Origin: Acidobacteriota bacterium
GTDB lineage: Bacteria > Planctomycetota > Phycisphaerae > WQYP01 > JAJZKJ01
Direction of reading: 5' to 3'
Assembly (NCBI GenBank): GCA_021804195.1
Contig: JAJZKJ010000183.1
Location: forward strand, 1 to 5,459
Length of the DNA stretch: 5,459 nucleotides
A model generated the notes under the pieces. That model saw only the letters and a list, made by a program, of their open reading frames with translations, had not been told where the DNA came from and made no database searches. How positions within the stretch are numbered: the stretch's first letter is position 1; every line of letters begins with the position of its first letter. The position numbers and the translations under genes were made by a program. Below are positions 1 through 5,459 of the stretch, piece by piece.

Positions 1-75
1 ATCTGGCATACCCAGACCTCCCTAGGTTCAGCTTTCTTAATCATTCTGAAACTGCCTGCTTGCGCGGGCCGGCCC
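1..75. other. leader upstream of cysD, no gene seen
   Basis: This short stretch lies between the window edge and the cysD start. The cysD reading frame is open through all 25 upstream codons but holds no ATG, GTG or TTG, so ATG 76 is the first conventional start. An AT-richer part (about 27-53) is followed by a GC-rich part with the palindrome GGCCGGCC (67-74) directly before the start, where a Shine-Dalgarno site would be expected; none is seen. I could not support a specific promoter, and the end of any upstream gene is not visible. Confidence 0.5.
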
Positions 76-975
76 ATGCCAGTACAAAATCATTTAAAAC
101 AATTACAAAACGAAGCTATCCACATACTGCGCGAAGTCGCCGGACAGTTTGAAAATCCGGCCATTCTGTTTTCAGGCGGCAAAGACTCGATCACCCTGGC
201 TCATCTTGCGCACCGCGCTTTCTGGCCGGGCCGTTCTCCCCTGCCCTGGCTCCATATTGATACCGGCCATAATTTCCAGGAAACCTTGATTTATCGGGAC
301 TGGCTGGCGGAGCAATTAGGCGCCCGGCTGATCGTTCGCAAAGTGGAGGACTCCATACAAGCGGGACGGGTCCAGGAAGAGACGGGTCCCTGGGCCAGCC
401 GCAACGCCTTGCAAACGGTCACTTTGCTCGACGCGATTCAGGAACTTAAAATTGACTGCGCCGTGGGGGGTGGGCGCCGGGACGAGGAAAAAGCGCGGGC
501 CAAAGAGCGGATTTTTTCCCATCGCAATGGTTTTGGCCAGTGGGAGCCTAAAAATCAGCGTCCGGAATTATGGAACCTCTATAACGGGCTGCAAGGACCC
601 GGCGAGCATTTTCGCGTCTTTCCGCTCTCCAACTGGACGGAATTGGATGTCTGGCAGTATGTCGCTAGCCAGGGAATTGCCCTGCCCAGCCTGTATTTTT
701 CCCATCCCCGCCGGGTTTTCAAACGCGGTGGCTTGCTGCTGGCGGAAACCCCATTTGTCCGCTTGTTGCCCGGGGAGGCGCCGCGGGAACAGCACGTGCG
801 CTTTCGCACCGTGGGTGATGCCACCTGCACCGGCGCCATCGAGTCCCCTGCCGCGACCGTGGAGCACATCATTTTAGAAACTGCGGCCGCGCGGGTCACG
901 GAGCGGGGCGGCCGGCTCGATGACCAGCGCAGCGAGGGGGCCATGGAAGACCGCAAGCGGCAGGGATATTTTTGA
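76..975 (+). CDS. cysD: sulfate adenylyltransferase subunit 2 (CysD)
   Basis: This is the catalytic ATP sulfurylase subunit, a cytoplasmic PP-loop enzyme that forms APS and pyrophosphate from sulfate and ATP, with GTP hydrolysis by its partner CysN driving the reaction. The 299-residue product is full length (E. coli CysD is about 302). Visible are the PP-loop SGGKDS (33-38), HIDTGHNF (60-67), GGGRRDEEK (131-139), PKNQRPELW (158-166), FPLSNWTE (182-189), the FRTVGDATCTG region (243-253) and the conserved tail RKRQGYF (293-299). DTGHNF and TCTG, where E. coli has DTGWKF and PLTG, place it in a different CysD subgroup. ATG 76 fits the family N-terminus (a HLxxL segment at residues 6-10), although no ribosome binding site precedes it. 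It overlaps cysNC by one base, so the two subunits are almost certainly co-translated. The family call is very secure; whether it serves cysteine synthesis or sulfation is not decided by sequence. Confidence 0.97.
   Translation: MPVQNHLKQLQNEAIHILREVAGQFENPAILFSGGKDSITLAHLAHRAFWPGRSPLPWLHIDTGHNFQETLIYRDWLAEQLGARLIVRKVEDSIQAGRVQEETGPWASRNALQTVTLLDAIQELKIDCAVGGGRRDEEKARAKERIFSHRNGFGQWEPKNQRPELWNLYNGLQGPGEHFRVFPLSNWTELDVWQYVASQGIALPSLYFSHPRRVFKRGGLLLAETPFVRLLPGEAPREQHVRFRTVGDATCTGAIESPAATVEHIILETAAARVTERGGRLDDQRSEGAMEDRKRQGYF
962..966 (+). promoter_or_regulatory. ribosome binding site of cysNC, inside the end of cysD
   Basis: AGGGA lies 8 bases before ATG 975 and within the last codons of cysD. 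With the TGATG stop/start overlap at 973-977 it indicates translational coupling. It supports ATG 975 over TTG 972, which would leave only 5 bases of spacing and use a rarer start. Confidence 0.55.
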
Positions 976-2945
976 TGGATACGATGCTCATCACACCGGA
1001 AACAGCACCGCATCCGGTTCTGCCCGCGGCGGTCCGGCCGGTTGCGGCGATTGAATCCACCCATCTGTTTCCGGCGATGGATTTGCTGCGCTTTTCCACC
1101 GCCGGCAGCGTGGATGACGGTAAAAGCACACTCATTGGCCGTCTGCTTTACGACACCAAATCCATATTTGAAGATCAGTTGCAGGCCATGGAATCAGCCA
1201 GCCGCCGGCGGGGCGATGAGGGCCTGAACCTGGCGTTGCTGACCGATGGACTGCGGGCGGAGCGCGAGCAAAACATCACGATTGACGTGGCCTACCGCTA
1301 TTTCGCCACACCCCGGCGCAAATTCATCATCGCCGACACTCCGGGACACGCGCAATACACGCGCAACATGGTGACCGGAGCCTCCTGCGCCGACTTGGCG
1401 CTGATCTTGCTCGATGCCCGCAAAGGCGTGCTGACCCAGTCGCGGCGGCATGCCTTTATCTCATCGCTGCTGGGCATCCCCCACTATCTGATCGCGGTGA
1501 ATAAGATGGACCTGGTGGACTGGTCGGAGACGGCCTTCCGCCAGATCGTGGATGAGTTCACCGCCTTTGCCGCCAAGCTGGAGATCAAGGATCTGGTCTT
1601 TATTCCGGTTTCCGCCCTGCATGGCGATAATGTGGTCGAGCGCAGTGCTCGCATGGACTGGTATCAGGGCAGCACGCTCCTGCACCATCTGGAAACCGTC
1701 AATATCGCGATTGACCGCAACTTGCTGGATTTTCGTCTGCCTGTGCAGTATGTGATTCGCCCGCACCAGGATTTCCGCGGCTTCGCCGGGCAGATCGTCT
1801 CCGGGGTGATTCGCCCCGGTGATGAAATCGCCGCCCTGCCCTCCGGCCAGACCTCGCGGGTGCGCGCCCTCCAGGCGGAGCTGGTATCCGTGCCGGAAGC
1901 CAGCGCCGGCGATTCGGTGGTGCTGGAAATCGAAAATGAAATTGATATCAGCCGTGGCGACATGATCGTGCGCCGCCATAATCTGCCCCTGGTGGGCAAG
2001 CAATTTGACGCCATGCTGTGCTGGATGGATGAACGGCCCCTGGATCCGGCCCAGACCTATATCCTGCGCCATACCACCCGCACCACCCGAGCCTCTGTCA
2101 CCCAGGTGGAATATCGCATGGATGTGGACAGCCTGCACCGGCAGCCGGCGGCCCGGCTGGAACAAAACGATATTGGGCGGGTCAACATCACCACTTCCGA
2201 ATCCATATTTTTTGATGCCTTCGATCGCAATGCGGCCACCGGCAGTTTCATTCTGGTGGATGCCTTTACGCACATGACGGTGGCGGCGGGCATGATCCGG
2301 AGCGAGACGCGGCAGATTCAAACCGCGGCGGCCAGTACCGCCGTTTCCGCCGGCGTGGTCTGGGAGCCGTGGAACCTGCCGCGGGAACGGCGGGAAGCGC
2401 GCAATGGGCATAAGGCGGGTGTGCTGTGGTTCACCGGATTATCGGGCAGTGGCAAATCCACGCTGGCGCGGGCGCTGGAACAGAAGTTGTTCGCCGTCGG
2501 CTGCCAGACCATGCTGCTCGACGGCGATCAACTGCGGCATGGATTATGCGGTGATCTGGGCTTTTCACCCGCGGATCGCAGCGAAAACATCCGCCGCGCG
2601 GGCGAAGTGGCGCGGCTGTTTTTCGAGCAGGGAAATATCGTTCTCTGCTCGTTTGTCTCGCCCTTCCAGCGGGACCGTGATCAGATCAAGCAACGCATCG
2701 GGCCTGAAAATTTCCTCGAAATTTTCGTGGATTGTCCCCTGGAAATTTGCCGGCAGCGTGACACCAAGGGACTCTATGCCCGTGCGGATGCGGGCGCTTT
2801 GACCCAGCTCTCCGGAATCGGACAGAGCTATGAACCGCCCCGGAACCCCGACTTGGTGCTACTATCGGCCGAGAAGAATGCGGAGGAGCTGGTGGAAGAA
2901 GTTATTGGGACATTGCGAAAGAAATGTTTATGGCCAACAGGTTAG
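975..2945 (+). CDS. cysNC: bifunctional sulfate adenylyltransferase subunit 1 / APS kinase (CysN-CysC fusion)
   Basis: This is a cytoplasmic two-enzyme fusion of the NodQ/CysNC type, 656 residues from ATG 975 (TTG 972 would add one). The N-terminal part is the EF-Tu-like GTPase that drives APS synthesis with CysD: G1 GSVDDGKS (44-51), switch I EREQNITID (96-104), G3 DTPGH (121-125), G4 NKMD (176-179) and an SAL G5 motif (213-215), followed by two beta-barrel domains to about residue 445. A variable linker (about 446-480) leads to APS kinase (about 481-656), which phosphorylates APS to PAPS: P-loop GLSGSGKST (488-496), DGDQLRHGL (516-524), ENIRR (537-541), the FVSPF segment whose serine (562) matches the E. 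coli CysC active-site serine, and TKGLY (597-601). Two oddities are Asn at position 100, where family members usually have Gly (EREQG), and changes in the kinase lid (Asp 605, Gly 616). Order and overlap show a cysD-cysNC operon able to yield PAPS. Confidence 0.96.
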   Translation: MDTMLITPETAPHPVLPAAVRPVAAIESTHLFPAMDLLRFSTAGSVDDGKSTLIGRLLYDTKSIFEDQLQAMESASRRRGDEGLNLALLTDGLRAEREQNITIDVAYRYFATPRRKFIIADTPGHAQYTRNMVTGASCADLALILLDARKGVLTQSRRHAFISSLLGIPHYLIAVNKMDLVDWSETAFRQIVDEFTAFAAKLEIKDLVFIPVSALHGDNVVERSARMDWYQGSTLLHHLETVNIAIDRNLLDFRLPVQYVIRPHQDFRGFAGQIVSGVIRPGDEIAALPSGQTSRVRALQAELVSVPEASAGDSVVLEIENEIDISRGDMIVRRHNLPLVGKQFDAMLCWMDERPLDPAQTYILRHTTRTTRASVTQVEYRMDVDSLHRQPAARLEQNDIGRVNITTSESIFFDAFDRNAATGSFILVDAFTHMTVAAGMIRSETRQIQTAAASTAVSAGVVWEPWNLPRERREARNGHKAGVLWFTGLSGSGKSTLARALEQKLFAVGCQTMLLDGDQLRHGLCGDLGFSPADRSENIRRAGEVARLFFEQGNIVLCSFVSPFQRDRDQIKQRIGPENFLEIFVDCPLEICRQRDTKGLYARADAGALTQLSGIGQSYEPPRNPDLVLLSAEKNAEELVEEVIGTLRKKCLWPTG

Positions 2946-2970
2946 CTATATCCTGAACCTAATTTGATCT

Positions 2971-3990
2971 ATGATGAACCCTTCTCCATGCAAATCCCGG
3001 CCTTGGCCCTGGCGAATCTTGTTTTTGCTGCTCCTGGGTAATTTTTGCCTGGCGCCGCTCCGGGGCCAGGATACCGGCAGCAGCATAGCGCTGCCGCCGA
3101 CGCTCGTCAATTCCTCGCCCAATGCCATACAACCTTCGCAAATTTCGCCCGCGGTGCCCGATAGCTACCGGATTGGCCGCAATGATTTACTGGCCGTTTT
3201 TGTGTTTCAAATGCCGGAATTGACCCGGCAAGTGCGGGTCAGCAGCCAGGGCCGCATCCGGCTTCCCTTTGTAAGCCAGCCGATTGCAGCCGCGGGTCTG
3301 ACCACCCCCGCATTGCAAAAAAAAATCTCGCGGGCGCTGGTCGCGCAGGGATTGGCTCGCCAGCCTTTGGTGCAAGTTTCCGTGGTGCAGGTAGAAAGCA
3401 AGCCCATTGTCGTGATCGGCGCGGTTAATCATCCTCTCACCCTTCAAGCCGATCATCCGATGACGTTGCTGGAAGTCCTCTCCCGCGCCGGGGGCCCCTC
3501 TTCGGCCGCGGGCACCACGGTGCTGGTCAGCGCGGTGCATCAGGGCCGGACTCGCATTGCAAGCTATAACCTGATGCGCTCGCTCCAAACCCAGCAACCA
3601 CGCGACAACCCGCTATTGACCGGGAAAGAAACCGTGACGGTGCTGCCGCATCAGATGATCTATGTGGTGGGCGCATTGACCAGACCTGGCGCCTTTCCCA
3701 TCACCGCCGATCAGCCCATCAATGTCTTGAATGCCATCGCCCTGGCCCGGGGTTTACTGCAATACGCGAATAAAGGACAAGCAGAAATTATTCATACCGC
3801 CGGCAACGGCTTGCAGCATGTTGAACACATTCACGTTGGGCGCATCCTGAAGCACAAGGTGCCCGACCCTCAACTGGAAGCGGGCGATATTCTTTATATA
3901 CCGCGGGACGGGCGCCGCAAGGTTCTCATGACCGCGCTGCAGGATGCCGCTCAAATCGTCACCTTGGGCGCCGCCTATCATTTCCCATAA
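2971..3990 (+). CDS. polysaccharide export protein, Wza/SLBB family (periplasmic/outer membrane)
   Basis: This 339-residue protein probably forms the outer-membrane and periplasmic channel for a capsular or exopolysaccharide. It begins with a signal peptide: basic residues near K8, R10 and R15, a hydrophobic core at about 16-30, and likely cleavage near R31-G32. There is a cysteine at 26, but GNFC is not a lipobox, so it does not look like a lipoprotein as E. coli Wza is. A low-complexity Ser/Pro stretch (35-62) precedes the polysaccharide export domain (about 64-143, opening DSYRIGRNDLL), then two SLBB folds (about 145-200, opening KPIVVIGAVNHP, and 229-285, opening MIYVVGALTRPG). GDILYIP (305-311) and a C-terminal helix (about 316-335) end it; by analogy with Wza that helix might insert in the outer membrane. 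ATG 2971 is followed by a second ATG at 2974, and neither has a clear Shine-Dalgarno site. It starts 25 bases after cysNC and precedes a Wzz-type gene, its expected partner. The family is secure; the exported polymer is unknown. Confidence 0.93.
   Translation: MMNPSPCKSRPWPWRILFLLLLGNFCLAPLRGQDTGSSIALPPTLVNSSPNAIQPSQISPAVPDSYRIGRNDLLAVFVFQMPELTRQVRVSSQGRIRLPFVSQPIAAAGLTTPALQKKISRALVAQGLARQPLVQVSVVQVESKPIVVIGAVNHPLTLQADHPMTLLEVLSRAGGPSSAAGTTVLVSAVHQGRTRIASYNLMRSLQTQQPRDNPLLTGKETVTVLPHQMIYVVGALTRPGAFPITADQPINVLNAIALARGLLQYANKGQAEIIHTAGNGLQHVEHIHVGRILKHKVPDPQLEAGDILYIPRDGRRKVLMTALQDAAQIVTLGAAYHFP
3317..3325 (+). repeat. A9 homopolymer inside the export-protein gene
   Basis: Nine consecutive adenines encode part of Gln116-Lys117-Lys118 in the export domain. 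It is the longest homopolymer I noticed in an otherwise GC-rich window, and it is a potential slippage site for replication or transcription. The frame is intact as given. Confidence 0.9.
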
Positions 3991-4063
3991 GTCAAGCTGA
4001 GTTGCGGAACTGGCGGCCGCGAGACCGCGCGACGCGACACCTGAATTGATCCATTGATCTCTC
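3991..4063. other. intergenic spacer between export protein and chain-length determinant
   Basis: This 73-base spacer has a GC-rich first half that includes the palindrome GCGGCCGC (4013-4020) and a 4-bp CGCG hairpin (4018-4021 with 4026-4029), then an AT-richer end. No T-run follows the hairpins, so there is no support for an intrinsic terminator and read-through into the next gene is likely. No Shine-Dalgarno site precedes ATG 4064. The end of the spacer shares CCTGAA and TTGATCT with the leader of the preceding gene. Confidence 0.5.
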
Positions 4064-5459
4064 ATGCCTAAACCCATACCCCGTCAAGATGAACTGGCGA
4101 TCCGCAATGCCGGAGAGCCGGGAGCGGACCGCCTCGCCGCCTGGTCCACCGGAAACGCGGCTGCGGGCGGTGAAATTCCGCTCAATGCCTACTGGCATTT
4201 GGCGAATCGCTATCGCTGGCAAATCATCACCTTCGTTCTAGTGATCACGGCGGTCGCGACACTGATCGCGCTCGTTCTGCCCAAACAGTATCAATCCACC
4301 GCCATACTGCGGATTGATCCGGCCAGTCAAAATGTCGCCAGCATGGGCGGCTCCTCCCGGAGCAATATCCCCTTGAGCGCGCTACGCCTGCTGACCACCG
4401 AATCGCAGGTACTGATGAGCCCGGCCGTGGTGATGAAAACCATCCGCACCCAGGATCTGGCCGCAACCCGCGAATTCGGCGGCCGCCTGGCCGGCAAAAG
4501 CCTGCTGGCCATGAGCGAAGCGCAGCTGAATCATGTGCTGAAAAAAGTCACCTCGCGCATCAGCGTGAGTCAGCCGCGCGACACCTATTTGCTGCTGGTA
4601 TCTTTTCGCTCCGTCAACCCTGGGCGTGCCGCCCAGGTTGCCAACAGCCTGTTGCAAAGCCTGATTGAGCATGACGCCAACACCCGCGTGCAGGCGCTCA
4701 TGGGCACTTCAAAATCCATGCGGATGCAACTGGTTGACTTGCGCTCTCATATGGAGCGCAGCCAGGCCGCCCTGGTGCATTATGAGAATAAATACGATGT
4801 GCTCAACCCCGATTCTAAAGACAATATCATGCTGGCCCGATTGAGTCAGGTGAATCAGGAACTCGATACCGCCCAGAATCATCTCATTCAGATTCAGTCC
4901 CAGAATGCATTAGCCAAATCCGGCAATCTGGACGCATTGATCGCGACTGAGCACAATGAATATTTGTTGAGCTTGACCAAGCGCGTGCAGCAGGATCAGC
5001 GCAGTTTGCGGCAAATGGCGCAGGTTTATGGCCCTAAATTCCCCATTTATCGCGAGCAAGCCGCGCTGTTGCGGCATGACCGCGCCCTGCTCAGCGCTCA
5101 GGAAAGGCATGCCGCCGATCAGTTGCATAGCCGTTATCAAATGGCCGCGGTGCGCGTGCATCTGCTGCGCCAGGAATTGGCGCGGCAAAAACTGGCCATG
5201 GATCGCTTTAACCTTAAGGCCATCCCCTATTCCACCCTGCGGGCGGCCGCGCAAAATTACACCAAGCTTTATTACCAACTGCTGCAGCGCATTCAGGAAG
5301 CGGCGGTTTCCGCTAATTTGCACTCTGAAACCTTGCGCGTGATCAGTCCCGCGCTGGTGGAGCAAGTCCCCGTGTTTCCACGGCCCTTCCGCACTGCCGT
5401 GATCGCGTTTCTGGTTTCTCTGGTGCTGGCTTTGGGGTTTGTGCTTCTGCGTGGGGGCT
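4064..5459 (+). CDS. Wzz/GumC-type polysaccharide chain-length determinant (polysaccharide co-polymerase), 3' truncated by window edge
   Basis: This is an open frame of 465 codons that is still open at the right edge. The product looks like an inner-membrane polysaccharide co-polymerase, which controls polymer length and contacts the Wza-type channel. After a cytoplasmic N-terminus of about 50 residues comes transmembrane segment 1 (about 52-72), then a Wzz domain (from about 74, KQYQSTAILRIDP). A long periplasmic coiled-coil section follows (about 215-385), with the YGPKFP motif (322-327) that matches the YGPxHP seen in GumC-like proteins. Next come LYYQLLQRIQEA (402-413), RVISPA (425-430), a Pro-rich stretch (VPVFPRPFR, 435-443) and transmembrane segment 2 (about 444-463). 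An in-frame TGA at 4055-4057 makes ATG 4064 the first possible start. The sequence stops just after the second membrane segment, so it cannot be told whether the protein ends there (GumC/Wzz) or continues into a Wzc-like tyrosine autokinase domain. Its place behind the Wza-type gene supports an export operon. Confidence 0.92.
   Translation, partial: MPKPIPRQDELAIRNAGEPGADRLAAWSTGNAAAGGEIPLNAYWHLANRYRWQIITFVLVITAVATLIALVLPKQYQSTAILRIDPASQNVASMGGSSRSNIPLSALRLLTTESQVLMSPAVVMKTIRTQDLAATREFGGRLAGKSLLAMSEAQLNHVLKKVTSRISVSQPRDTYLLLVSFRSVNPGRAAQVANSLLQSLIEHDANTRVQALMGTSKSMRMQLVDLRSHMERSQAALVHYENKYDVLNPDSKDNIMLARLSQVNQELDTAQNHLIQIQSQNALAKSGNLDALIATEHNEYLLSLTKRVQQDQRSLRQMAQVYGPKFPIYREQAALLRHDRALLSAQERHAADQLHSRYQMAAVRVHLLRQELARQKLAMDRFNLKAIPYSTLRAAAQNYTKLYYQLLQRIQEAAVSANLHSETLRVISPALVEQVPVFPRPFRTAVIAFLVSLVLALGFVLLRGG

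Noticed and set aside
2..16. Small hairpin TCTGG-CATAC-CCAGA at the left edge, as a possible terminator of an upstream gene
   Set aside because: The stem has only 5 base pairs and no T-run follows.
1..75. N-terminal extension of CysD through the open upstream frame
   Set aside because: No conventional start codon is present in these 25 codons, and the CysD family N-terminus aligns with ATG 76.
972..974. TTG 972 as the cysNC start
   Set aside because: ATG 975 is the next codon, has better spacing from AGGGA (962-966) and forms the common TGATG overlap.
579..1064. Minus-strand open frame spanning the end of cysD and the start of cysNC
   Set aside because: It is antisense to two conserved genes, its composition is Arg/Ser/Pro-rich without any motif, and it crosses the operon junction.
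1461..2411. Long antisense open frame of 316 codons opposite cysN
   Set aside because: The + strand frame has unmistakable CysN motifs throughout. The antisense product shows no recognisable domain, is rich in His, Gly and Arg as expected from reading a G/C-biased gene backwards, and has no start context.
2905..2954. Possible internal promoter before the export gene (TTGGGA or TATCCT-like hexamers)
   Set aside because: No pair of -35 and -10 hexamers has both reasonable matches and spacing, and the 25-base gap is fully compatible with read-through from cysNC.
4910..5365. Minus-strand open frame opposite the chain-length determinant
   Set aside because: The + strand frame carries the coiled coil, YGPKFP and RVISPA signatures; the antisense frame is a by-product of codon bias.

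Overview
The window holds four genes on the + strand, packed head to tail: cysD, a cysN-cysC fusion (cysNC), an outer-membrane polysaccharide export protein of the Wza/SLBB type, and the 5' part of a Wzz/GumC-type chain-length determinant that runs off the right edge. No RNA genes, insertion sequences, CRISPR arrays or convincing terminators are visible. The DNA is GC-rich with G/C-rich third codon positions throughout. Base and codon use look even across the four genes, so nothing marks one of them as recently transferred.

The host is a Gram-negative bacterium, because Wza and Wzz proteins span a periplasm and an outer membrane. The CysD is not of the E. coli subtype: it has DTGHNF and TCTG motifs where E. 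coli has DTGWKF and PLTG. The style of the SLBB protein would suit Acidobacteriota or a neighbouring phylum, but that is a weak inference from memory and not a placement.

Left half (76-2945): cysD and cysNC share one base at a TGATG stop/start junction and together encode the sulfate-activation complex. CysD and the CysN part make APS from sulfate and ATP, driven by GTP hydrolysis. The C-terminal CysC part phosphorylates APS to PAPS. Right half (2971-5459): 25 bases after cysNC begins a secreted polysaccharide export protein, followed after 73 bases by an inner-membrane polysaccharide co-polymerase. These two would form the periplasm-spanning export path for a capsule or exopolysaccharide.

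Taken together, the layout suggests a PAPS-making module transcribed with, or at least placed beside, a polysaccharide export locus. The most economical reading is PAPS supply for sulfating the exported polymer. No sulfotransferase, glycosyltransferase or cysH is inside the window, so this is a hypothesis, and ordinary assimilatory sulfate activation beside an unrelated EPS locus is the alternative. I see known families in a suggestive arrangement, not an undescribed system.
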